Of a stretch of DNA of 21,504 nucleotides, positions 1 through 7,011 are shown piece after piece. Every line of letters starts with the position of its first letter. Position 1 is the stretch's first letter. The DNA comes from a virus: the IMG/VR virus record IMGVR_UViG_3300028612_000558, positions 1 to 21,504 of that record. One strand, given 5' to 3'. The notes beneath the pieces were generated by a model. It ran no database searches. It had not been told where the DNA came from and saw nothing but the letters and a program-made list of their open reading frames with translations. The translations under genes and the position numbers were made by a program.

Positions 1-1
1 A

Positions 2-2176
2 ATAGATAATGGACAGGTTGGGGATGCTATTTATTTCGGTATGGATGAACCTTTCTCAGCCATTCGTTTAAATCTTACTGATGTTCTTAGTTCGTCGTCT
101 GCCGGATATTCTGCTATTGTATATGAATTTTTTCGAGGGGAAACGGTTGATGCTTGGCGTACTATAACTCAATTTGATGAAACAGGTGATTTTACTACAA
201 GTGGTTTTGGTGAAGTAACTTTCGATAAACCTTTTGACTGGAAAACGTGTCAGCCAGGAATTAAAGAAGCTAATGCTACCGATCAAAGTTTTGGCAAGAC
301 TGCTTATTACGTAAGGGCTAGATTAGCTACTAATACTAGTACTCCAGCTACTTCTGCTGCTAAGATAGGTCAAGGATTTGTTGGTCCTAATTTTTGGCAT
401 CCCGGTATGGAAGTAGGCACATTATCTGGAGTGGACTCAGTTAGGCATTCAGATCCAGCTACTTATGGGTTATCACTTACAGAGCATGAAAATACTGGAA
501 GTCAAAATTATTCTATTATTGCATATGCTTTAAATGACAGACCTATTGAGTTTGTTAATAAGGTAAGTGTTAGAGGTCGTAGTGGGGCTTATGGTGTAGC
601 GGAAGATGCTACTAGTATTGCAACTTATGGGCTAGTTAAAGAACGTTTAGTTGATGATTCTTCTTTAAGTAATTCTTTACAATGTGAGACTAGAGCACGA
701 GCATTACTGGAGCAATTTAAACCGGGAGCTACTAGTAGTTTTAGGGAATGTAAAATTAAATTGGCAGAAGCTCCAGTTTATTCAGTATTAAATCGTCCTC
801 AATTTTTACGAGCAGGGGATAGAGTTAACGTTACTATTGATACTGAAGCGATTACTAATGAAAAATGGTTGGTTTACTCTATTTTTTGTAAATATGGTGA
901 ACATGTAGGTTGGGAATGTAATTTAACCTTGTTTAGAGATATGACGACAGTTTTTGAACCCGGATCACCAGAACGTCGTTTACTTAGAGATTTAGTAACT
1001 AGATCTAGAGAGACTGCCAATGCCGTCTTCCAACCGTTAGATAAAGCAGTAGTAAGTGGTTTAGATTTCCTACCAGAAGGTCCTGGAAGGTATGTTGGTC
1101 GAGAAGAATATGGTCCGGTTGGGACTGGTTATGGTATTTATAACTCTGGTGGTGGATCAACCGCTGATTGGGTTAATGAATTTAGATGGACTAGAAAATT
1201 ATATTCAAATCATCGTACTAGAGAATCTTTAGATACTAATCTTCTTCATATAGACCATTTAGGTATTTCTCCAGCTGAAAATGAGGTTGCTACTGGTGGT
1301 GCTGGATTATCTTTTATTGGACGAGATCGCAATACTAGTAATAGATATGGAAGTTCCGGCTCTTCAGATTTCCATCCTGGTACTAATGAGGCTACGTTAT
1401 ATTTAAAGAATTCTGCCACGTTGAATGAGGGTACTGGATTATATTTGGCTCATAGGGATATTTTCAACAGTGGAGCTACTTATGATGAGTGGACTACGGA
1501 TACCCCTAAGATTCAAGCAGAGGTTATGACTGGGTTTACTGGGTTTGTTGACCACGTTACTTTGGATGCTAATGCTAGATTTACTATTAATCTGCCAGCT
1601 TTAGAGTCGGCTCCGTTGGTTTTTGCCTCAATTTGTGGGCATGAGGGGATTTCGGGAACTCCAGAAAATGCTACTAACTCTGCGTGTAATGTATACCGTT
1701 GGACTACTAGTGGCGGTAAATATACAGCCGTTGAGATGCAAGTGGTTAATTATCTTAATGGTGCATATACTGGTGCTGGGTCATACTCAATAACGGCTAT
1801 TGGTACTGGTAATCCAGGGACAATTACTACTACAGGCAATATGCCTAATGGTAGAGGTGTTTTTATAGCGCAAACGAATTCAACTCCTGCTATTGATGGT
1901 ATTTACCATTTATCTAATAAAACAGGAAGTAGTCCGTATACGTATACTTTAACTTCTGTAAATACATCGGTATTTCCACACAATGTTACTGGTGCCGGAA
2001 CTACTGGATTGATTATGTCTATGGGGCATGGACATATTGTTACCCAAGCATATGCTAACGACTATTCGGATGATGCCCCCGCTATTGGTGTCATGTACAT
2101 GGTTATATTTAATTCTGGTAAAAATACTACGGGGCTGAATTCCCACTTTAGTCAAAATCACACTAATCATGGATAG
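2..2176 (+). CDS. Phage tail/baseplate hub-like protein with C-terminal fibre-like region (5' end outside window)
   Basis: The frame is open from base 2, so the gene starts upstream; the ATG at 41 is probably internal. Counting from that ATG (711 residues), residues 1-110 resemble a repeated phage structural domain (start G-D-A-I-Y-F-G, then Trp/Tyr-rich beta strands ending in Y-Y-V-R-A-R). Residues about 190-310 look like the baseplate hub (XkdQ/gpD-like) fold, with YGLVKER followed by A-R-A-L-L-E-Q and a R-A-G-D-R-V-N-V strand. From about 400 on, the protein is Gly/Ser/Thr/Asn-rich and beta-predicted, ending in a His/Asn-rich tail (NHTNHG), as in receptor-binding fibres. Domain calls are by resemblance, not by search. 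Its place before the replication block fits the end of a late tail module. A structural role is likely; the exact tail part is uncertain. Confidence 0.65.
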   Translation: MDNGQVGDAIYFGMDEPFSAIRLNLTDVLSSSSAGYSAIVYEFFRGETVDAWRTITQFDETGDFTTSGFGEVTFDKPFDWKTCQPGIKEANATDQSFGKTAYYVRARLATNTSTPATSAAKIGQGFVGPNFWHPGMEVGTLSGVDSVRHSDPATYGLSLTEHENTGSQNYSIIAYALNDRPIEFVNKVSVRGRSGAYGVAEDATSIATYGLVKERLVDDSSLSNSLQCETRARALLEQFKPGATSSFRECKIKLAEAPVYSVLNRPQFLRAGDRVNVTIDTEAITNEKWLVYSIFCKYGEHVGWECNLTLFRDMTTVFEPGSPERRLLRDLVTRSRETANAVFQPLDKAVVSGLDFLPEGPGRYVGREEYGPVGTGYGIYNSGGGSTADWVNEFRWTRKLYSNHRTRESLDTNLLHIDHLGISPAENEVATGGAGLSFIGRDRNTSNRYGSSGSSDFHPGTNEATLYLKNSATLNEGTGLYLAHRDIFNSGATYDEWTTDTPKIQAEVMTGFTGFVDHVTLDANARFTINLPALESAPLVFASICGHEGISGTPENATNSACNVYRWTTSGGKYTAVEMQVVNYLNGAYTGAGSYSITAIGTGNPGTITTTGNMPNGRGVFIAQTNSTPAIDGIYHLSNKTGSSPYTYTLTSVNTSVFPHNVTGAGTTGLIMSMGHGHIVTQAYANDYSDDAPAIGVMYMVIFNSGKNTTGLNSHFSQNHTNHG

Positions 2177-2181
2177 ACGAT

Positions 2182-2388
2182 ATGCAAAGTAATCCATATT
2201 TACTAAATCCTGAATATGACTTTATGGTTCGCATTCGTATAGATGCTGATTTATCGAATTTAAAGGTATACTACGTCACTAATGATTCTAGGAAGTACAC
2301 CATTGTCGCCACTAATTATGAAGAGGCTTTAGCTGTAGCAGGCTTTACAGCGGAAGATACTACTAAGAATGATGAGGGAGTTTACTGA
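2182..2388 (+). CDS. Small hypothetical protein (68 aa)
   Basis: I do not recognise this protein. It starts five bases after the tail gene stops, with only a weak ribosome site (GGAT about eight bases upstream). An internal ATG at 2224 could give a 54-residue form starting M-V-R-I-R-I-D. The sequence suggests a small alternating strand/helix fold (strand VRIRIDADL, strand KVYYVTND, helix NYEEALAVAGF) with an acidic tail. It has no cysteines, signal peptide or membrane segment. It is the last gene before the promoter of the replication operon, so it probably belongs to the tail transcript. The TGA stop is followed by a 16-bp palindrome. Confidence 0.6.
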   Translation: MQSNPYLLNPEYDFMVRIRIDADLSNLKVYYVTNDSRKYTIVATNYEEALAVAGFTAEDTTKNDEGVY

Positions 2389-2393
2389 AGCCA

Positions 2394-2409
2394 TTTTATA
2401 GCTATAAAA
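2394..2409. repeat. Perfect 16-bp palindrome upstream of the replication promoter
   Basis: TTTTATAGCTATAAAA is an exact inverted repeat starting six bases after the stop of the 68-residue gene and ending eight bases before the -35 box of the promoter at 2417-2446. It could be a repressor or activator site for the replication operon. As RNA it would be a weak AT-only hairpin without a T tract, so a terminator is unlikely. Confidence 0.45.
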
Positions 2410-2416
2410 GTGACTA

Positions 2417-2446
2417 TTGACTTCACTATAGAGCTTCTGGTATAAT
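2417..2446 (+). promoter_or_regulatory. Sigma70-type promoter with extended -10, replication operon
   Basis: A -35 box TTGACT (2417-2422) and a perfect -10 box TATAAT (2441-2446) are 18 bp apart, with the TG of an extended -10 at 2438-2439. Transcription would start near 2453. That leaves a leader of about 25 bases containing the purine-rich ribosome site GAGAG at 2469-2473, just before the helicase ATG at 2478. Its position at the tail/replication junction and its near-consensus form suggest strong expression by the host RNA polymerase, probably early in infection. Confidence 0.75.
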
Positions 2447-2477
2447 ACGGTCATAGTAAAAAGAAGAAGAGAGAAAT

Positions 2478-3743
2478 ATGGCACCTGAGGAAATTGAACG
2501 TACTTTAATAAGTTCACTAAAGACTCCAGATCATTTACAAATATTACGACAAAAATATCGGATAACTCAGCAGCATTTCGCTTACTATCAAGACGAAGCC
2601 ACATTCGTTTGGGACTACATTGAGGCATGGGGCAAGGCTCCTGACCTCAACTTAATGACCGCTTCCTACCCCGATTTTCCGTATACTCCCACGGATTCGT
2701 TTGATTACATAACTGAAATTTTTCGTAAGGATTATGTTCGACGTGCAGCTTTCCTGGCAATAGAAGCGCATGAAGATGCGATAAACCAAGATGCAGAAGT
2801 TGGTATTGTCGGAGTAATCTCTACACTGCAAGCGTTACTGCGTCACGATGATAGCATTCGCTGTGTTATTGATGCTGATGCAGAAAAGCGGTTTCAGAAC
2901 TATAAAGATCGGGCAGATGGTATTAGTAAACAACGAATGTGGTGGGGAATTGAGCCATTTGATAATTTTCCCGTTATGATTTTAAAAGGTTATCTTATTG
3001 GAATTCTTGCCAATACCAAAGTTGGTAAAAGTTGGTTAGGATTAAAAATTGCTCTAGCAAATTATCTTAAAGGGTCTAGAATTACGATTATTTCTCCCGA
3101 ATTCAATAGGGAGGACATGGAAGGTCGGGTAGATACCATTTTGGCCCATGAGATAGGTCTTCCAATCTCTCATGAAAAATTAATGACAGGTGTTCCTGGC
3201 ATTGAAGAAAACTATAAAAAGTACTTGCAGACTATGGATAAGAAAAATCTAGTTTTTCATCTGGCTTCGACTACTAGTAAAATCACTGTATCATCAATTG
3301 CTCAAATCATTAAAACGGATAAACCAGATATGGTGTTGATTGATGGTATTTATCTAGTTAAGGATGAAGATCAAGCTCGTACTTCTTGGGAAGCAATGCA
3401 AAACAAATGTTCAGGTTTAAAGGCGTTGGCTACAGAGGCTAATGTAGCACTTGTAGTCACAAATCAGTCTGGTAGAGAGCGAAATTCAGATGAAAATTCT
3501 TCAACACCTGCAAAGGCGGATAACGTGGCCTACGGATATGATTTCAATAGGCTGGTTGATATTTTGGTTACAATCGGCAAGTCTTTGGTTAATCCTACTG
3601 TCCGTGAAATTGCTATCCCTCTTATCCGTAATGGTAGGGATGTGCATGGTTCTTACGAAATTACGTTTGATACCGATGTGGGTAATATCGGTAATTCCCT
3701 TGCAAAAGTGCCTTCAATGTCTTTGGCTGGTATCAGTTTTTAG
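2478..3743 (+). CDS. DnaB-type replicative DNA helicase
   Basis: This is an ATP-driven replicative helicase of the DnaB/RecA-fold superfamily, 421 residues. The N-terminal 120 residues are helical, as in the primase-interacting domain of DnaB proteins. The ATPase core has Walker A A-N-T-K-V-G-K-S (178-185), the S-P-E-F strand (206-209) with a catalytic-type Glu, Walker B M-V-L-I-D-G (285-290) and the sensor strand V-V-T-N-Q-S (326-331). The C-terminal region around IPLIRNGRDVHGSYEITFD fits the arginine-finger and last strands of the fold. It opens the operon 25 bases after the predicted transcription start and is followed by primase, as expected for a helicase-primase pair. The stop TAG is preceded by TTT, and the +1 frame stays open beyond it. 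Confidence 0.85.
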   Translation: MAPEEIERTLISSLKTPDHLQILRQKYRITQQHFAYYQDEATFVWDYIEAWGKAPDLNLMTASYPDFPYTPTDSFDYITEIFRKDYVRRAAFLAIEAHEDAINQDAEVGIVGVISTLQALLRHDDSIRCVIDADAEKRFQNYKDRADGISKQRMWWGIEPFDNFPVMILKGYLIGILANTKVGKSWLGLKIALANYLKGSRITIISPEFNREDMEGRVDTILAHEIGLPISHEKLMTGVPGIEENYKKYLQTMDKKNLVFHLASTTSKITVSSIAQIIKTDKPDMVLIDGIYLVKDEDQARTSWEAMQNKCSGLKALATEANVALVVTNQSGRERNSDENSSTPAKADNVAYGYDFNRLVDILVTIGKSLVNPTVREIAIPLIRNGRDVHGSYEITFDTDVGNIGNSLAKVPSMSLAGISF

Positions 3744-3750
3744 TGTATAC

Positions 3751-3915
3751 GTGTCTATTAGTGCAGGGTTTGTTTATGGTGGATATTTACTAAGTAGTTA
3801 TTCAATTTATATAGGTATATGGTCTGGTATTCTAGCGTTTTCATTATTTACGTCGATTGTATTGTTTATCACGTTACGAGTTATGCAACAAGTTAAAGGT
3901 CGAGAATCTGCCTAA
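3751..3915 (+). CDS. Possible small membrane protein (54 aa, GTG start)
   Basis: Between helicase and primase the +1 frame is open and very hydrophobic. A GTG at 3751 gives 54 residues: a hydrophobic stretch from about residue 5 to 28 and a second (LAFSLFTSIVLFITL) from 28 to 42, then a short basic tail (Q-Q-V-K-G-R). This looks like two membrane segments with the tail in the cytoplasm. No clear ribosome site precedes the GTG. Its stop lies four bases before the likely primase ATG, which favours translational coupling. The same frame is open back to an ATG at 3490, but that part lies inside the helicase gene and is probably only a shadow. The function is unknown, and it may not be a real gene. 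Confidence 0.4.
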   Translation: MSISAGFVYGGYLLSSYSIYIGIWSGILAFSLFTSIVLFITLRVMQQVKGRESA

Positions 3916-3919
3916 GTAT

Positions 3920-4822
3920 ATGAATACTATAGCTGACTTTTTACAGGAATCTGGATTTGTTATTTCCAAAACTTATGGAGATGAAATACTTGCCTATTGT
4001 CCATGGCATAGTGATCGTACAGCAAGTCTAGCTATCAATCCTAAAAAAGGCTGGCAATGTTTTGCTGGTTGTGCTAAAGGTCGAACTATTAAAACTTTAT
4101 TGGAGAAATTGGAACCGGGAAAGAATCTATATCAGTATTTCATAGATAAGTTTCCTTCTTACTATCTCAAAGAGTATACATCTAGACCAAAAGTTAAGCC
4201 TGATGCAACTAGATATGATGTAGAAGAGTTACCATCAGCTGTTGATAATCCATATTTAATGCAACGAGGAATCACTAATCAAACAATTAATGATTTTAAT
4301 ATCAAATATCACATAGCGTACAATAGTATTATCGTTCCCATTTATCAACATGGGAAACTCGTAGGTAGTGTTCAACGTAATATCACCGGGAATCCAAAAT
4401 ATGTTAATAGCTCTGGTATGGATCGTGATGCAATCACGTTCCCACTAGATAAAGTTCAACCAAAGGATGGAAGAATAATTTTGGTTGAGGGGCTATTTGA
4501 TGCAATTAAAGCTCATCAAGAGGGGGTGACCAATACATTATGTAGTTTTGGGGGATATGTATCTCACGCACAGGCTAGGAATCTAGGCTCATTAACTAGA
4601 ACGGTAGTCATATGTCCTGATAAAGACATATCGGGCCTTAAAATGGCTCTCAAGACCGCCAACATACTATTAAAACTTGGTCTGAAGGTTGAGTATACGT
4701 TTGCCCCTGGATTCGCCAAAGATTTTGGTGACGTAAAGGATTTTTCGAAACTAGAATATCATTCACATTGGAAACTCAAAACACTTAAAAAAGATCTTAA
4801 TTATTTTATGGAGAGGTCATAA
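3920..4822 (+). CDS. DnaG-type DNA primase (CHC2 zinc finger + Toprim)
   Basis: This enzyme makes RNA primers for replication. Counting from the ATG at 3920 (300 residues), a CHC2 zinc site is formed by C27, H30, C47 and C51 (CPWH ... CFAGC). A Toprim core follows with V-E-G-L-F-D-A (E190) and the metal-binding D-K-D (234-236), then D-F-G-D-V-K-D near the end. It lacks the C-terminal helicase-binding domain of long bacterial DnaG, like the primase half of T7 gp4, here split from the helicase. The frame is open further upstream to a TTG at 3857. I prefer the ATG because it lies four bases after the preceding small ORF and just before the zinc finger. No strong ribosome site serves either start. 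Confidence 0.85.
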   Translation: MNTIADFLQESGFVISKTYGDEILAYCPWHSDRTASLAINPKKGWQCFAGCAKGRTIKTLLEKLEPGKNLYQYFIDKFPSYYLKEYTSRPKVKPDATRYDVEELPSAVDNPYLMQRGITNQTINDFNIKYHIAYNSIIVPIYQHGKLVGSVQRNITGNPKYVNSSGMDRDAITFPLDKVQPKDGRIILVEGLFDAIKAHQEGVTNTLCSFGGYVSHAQARNLGSLTRTVVICPDKDISGLKMALKTANILLKLGLKVEYTFAPGFAKDFGDVKDFSKLEYHSHWKLKTLKKDLNYFMERS

Positions 4823-4823
4823 T

Positions 4824-5624
4824 ATGCCACTGATAAACAAAGGTATGTTCAATAATCAAAGTTTTGGTAACGAGAACTCTGGCTCTAGTGATTTTCGCAA
4901 TCCTAAATCAATCTTGCGTAATACCGTTAGAATTCGCCCTGGAGAACATGCGGTTCTACGATTTATCACGGATTTTGGGAATGGGGATATGTCACGATTT
5001 CATGGAATCCCACAGATGACTGCAAAAGGACAGCCTTATACGTCATATGAGTATTGTAGTCGGCTGAATCTTAATGAATCTGGACCTATCATTACTACTC
5101 CATGTGAACATTGCACGTCAGGGGATGAAAAGATTGCTAAGTCCACTTCTCGGTATCTGGCGTGGGTGATGCACTATGGCACATATCATGTGGAACAGAA
5201 TCCTTTTCTAGATCGGGATGGTCAAGAAGCATGGGAACAAATGAAGATTGGTAATAGAATCTTCTTTCGTGAAGCGGTCAAGAAGCCCCAACTCCTTAAT
5301 ACTTCATATACGTTATTCAAAAATATTGAAGATAAGTGGGATCGGTATTCCACGTTGTTAGGACGGACTTTCGATTACATTTCGACTCGTCCCTCTAATA
5401 TTACTCAGTACTCTCTTGAAGTTTCAGATATGACTCTTCAAAATGATTTTTCTCAAGAAATCCTAGATATTGAGAATGATCTACCTGATTTGGAACAGAT
5501 TGCTGCTAAATTAATTGTGGAATTGGATTTGATATCCGTGGGTACAGAAACGGATGAAATGGCAAAAGAACAGGTCGAAGATGCTTTTACTAATATGGCT
5601 AATATGAAGGTTGAGGGGCTATAA
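4824..5624 (+). CDS. Single-stranded DNA-binding protein, T4 gp32-like with zinc site
   Basis: The likely role is to coat single-stranded DNA at the phage fork. After a disordered N-terminus comes an OB-like core (R-P-G-E-H-A-V-L-R-F-I). H60, C78, C94 and C97 then form an H-X17-C-X15-C-X2-C set, very like the zinc site of T4 gp32 (His, Cys, then C-X2-C). Aromatic residues are dense through residues 110-190 (Y110, W113, W136, Y175). The C-terminal third is acidic (DIENDLPDLEQ), as in SSBs that recruit partners through an acidic tail. The 266 residues are somewhat shorter than gp32. The ATG is one base after the primase stop and has a good ribosome site (GGAGAGG). The family is inferred from the zinc pattern and position. 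Confidence 0.65.
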   Translation: MPLINKGMFNNQSFGNENSGSSDFRNPKSILRNTVRIRPGEHAVLRFITDFGNGDMSRFHGIPQMTAKGQPYTSYEYCSRLNLNESGPIITTPCEHCTSGDEKIAKSTSRYLAWVMHYGTYHVEQNPFLDRDGQEAWEQMKIGNRIFFREAVKKPQLLNTSYTLFKNIEDKWDRYSTLLGRTFDYISTRPSNITQYSLEVSDMTLQNDFSQEILDIENDLPDLEQIAAKLIVELDLISVGTETDEMAKEQVEDAFTNMANMKVEGL

Positions 5625-5626
5625 AA

Positions 5627-5932
5627 ATGGCTAAAGTAACTGTTGAATTGGCTCTAACACTCAAGATGGCTTCGGGCGGGGGATATAATTTCTTTCGTCC
5701 TTCCATCTCCATTGCTGATATAGATACGGAACAAGATGCGGCACCGCAAATTGAACGTGCTTTAGAAGTGGTTAATGAGGCATGGGCTGAAGTCGAGGAC
5801 TCGATGTCTAAAATCATCACTTCGTCTGATGTAGCGGAAAATGAATCTTTGCTGGTTGAATTGGGTAGGCGGATGTCTACTATGGAAAAACAACTTGCCA
5901 CTGTAGCTGATGGCAAGGTGCAAGGGTTTTAA
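5627..5932 (+). CDS. Hypothetical replication-module protein (101 aa)
   Basis: The function is not recognised. The N-terminal 35 residues look like a beta hairpin (VTVELALTLK, a Gly-rich turn, then Y-N-F-F-R-P-S-I-S-I). They are followed by an acidic helix, residues about 36-60 (QIERALEVVNEAWAEVEDSM), and another helix to the end. This strand-then-helix layout recurs in small phage proteins near SSB genes, but I cannot name the family. The ribosome site GAGGGG (5613-5618) is strong and well spaced. The gene begins two bases after the SSB stop, and its TAA overlaps the clamp ATG (TAATG), so the three genes are probably translated together. An SSB or clamp accessory role is possible but unproven. 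Confidence 0.65.
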   Translation: MAKVTVELALTLKMASGGGYNFFRPSISIADIDTEQDAAPQIERALEVVNEAWAEVEDSMSKIITSSDVAENESLLVELGRRMSTMEKQLATVADGKVQGF

Positions 5933-7011
5933 TGGTCGAAGTCAATCGTAGTATCTTGGAGCGGAAGTTGATTACAATCTCTTCCGCTCCACGGTCTAAT
6001 TCCTCTTTTTCTCCGTTATTAGGACAGTATACTGGCAAAGGTACATTAACATTTTGGCAAGATGGCTACATGCCGATTTGGGATAGTGTGGATGTAGTTG
6101 GGGAGGATGAGTTTACTTTTTCTGTAGACCCTTCTGTTTTTCATACTATAGTTAGTGGTTTTAAAAGTGAAGTAGTGGATTTAAAGGTTAATAGTAAAGG
6201 ATCCATTATCATTCAGTCTGGTAGATCTAAAGTAACAATTCCGTTTATAGATGGCCCTTTCGATGAAATTCCAGACATGCCAATAGTTGAGACTAGTTGT
6301 ACCGTAGGGCGTGATTTTTTACATGCGTTAGCAAAATCTAAGGATTTTGTCTCTAAGACCTCTGAAAATATGAGCTTGACCTATACTTATATAGGTAATA
6401 GAGATGGGAAATTTTTCATCACAGCATCTGGAGCTATCTACCAATATGCTACGACAATTCCGTTTAGCGGTGAGATATTACCGGAATTGATAGTCCCGGC
6501 TGAATATGCTTCGGTAGCATTAAGGTTGTTTCCCACTGAAGATGTACAAATGGGAGTAACGGATAAACAACATCTTGTTATGTTCGTGAATTCAACATTA
6601 ATTTCTACTCGTACTTGGAATGAAAAATATCCTAGTGGGATGTATCAGGCTATAGATATGGAAGGTGAAGTTATATTCACCGCAAATAAACGTAAGATTT
6701 TAGAATCTTTACGTTTGGCTTCACAAACCACCAAAGAAAATATGATTGGACTTAGTGGGATTCAGGATGAATTAGATTTATATATTCCGAATGCCACGAT
6801 GGAAGCGGATTTAATAGTTGAAGATGTAAAGATTGTAAACGAGTTTCCTCGGACTTACTTTTCTTTACCTTTCTTAATTAAATGTATTAATATCTTTGAT
6901 GAGGAAACTATTAATGTAGAAATTTTATCCCAAGGAAATGGAGCATTTAGAATTGGTACAGGCACAGAAGAAGTTACCGTCTTACAACCTATACAATACG
7001 ACGCACCTTGA
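5932..7011 (+). CDS. DnaN-like DNA polymerase sliding clamp
   Basis: This is probably a beta-clamp homologue that holds the polymerase on DNA. The 359 residues are close to the usual length of bacterial DnaN (about 365-380) and show its three-domain pattern without conserved catalytic residues. The best landmark is the middle domain (about 125-245): F-L-H-A-L, F-V-S, then D-G-K-F-F-I-T-A-S-G, an I-L-P-E-L-I-V-P strand and a N-E-K-Y-P turn (the YP of DnaN). A third repeat (250-355) ends in a strand resembling the last DnaN strand (VTVLQPIQ). The ATG overlaps the previous stop (TAATG). The polymerase gene starts inside its 3' end. No clamp-loader gene is visible here, so the host loader may be used. 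The divergence from bacterial DnaN leaves some doubt. Confidence 0.7.
   Translation: MVEVNRSILERKLITISSAPRSNSSFSPLLGQYTGKGTLTFWQDGYMPIWDSVDVVGEDEFTFSVDPSVFHTIVSGFKSEVVDLKVNSKGSIIIQSGRSKVTIPFIDGPFDEIPDMPIVETSCTVGRDFLHALAKSKDFVSKTSENMSLTYTYIGNRDGKFFITASGAIYQYATTIPFSGEILPELIVPAEYASVALRLFPTEDVQMGVTDKQHLVMFVNSTLISTRTWNEKYPSGMYQAIDMEGEVIFTANKRKILESLRLASQTTKENMIGLSGIQDELDLYIPNATMEADLIVEDVKIVNEFPRTYFSLPFLIKCINIFDEETINVEILSQGNGAFRIGTGTEEVTVLQPIQYDAP

Noticed and set aside
1321-2176. Diversity-generating retroelement target in the fibre-like region
   Set aside because: No reverse transcriptase gene and no template repeat were found in the window.
2421-2436. T7-like promoter core (CACTATAGAG) upstream of the helicase
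   Set aside because: Only the core matches the T7 consensus, no single-subunit RNA polymerase gene is in the window, and a better host-type promoter overlaps it.
3490-3750. Upstream part of the long +1 frame overlapping the helicase 3' end
   Set aside because: It runs antiphase to clear helicase coding sequence and has no ribosome site; only the part past the helicase stop is worth keeping.
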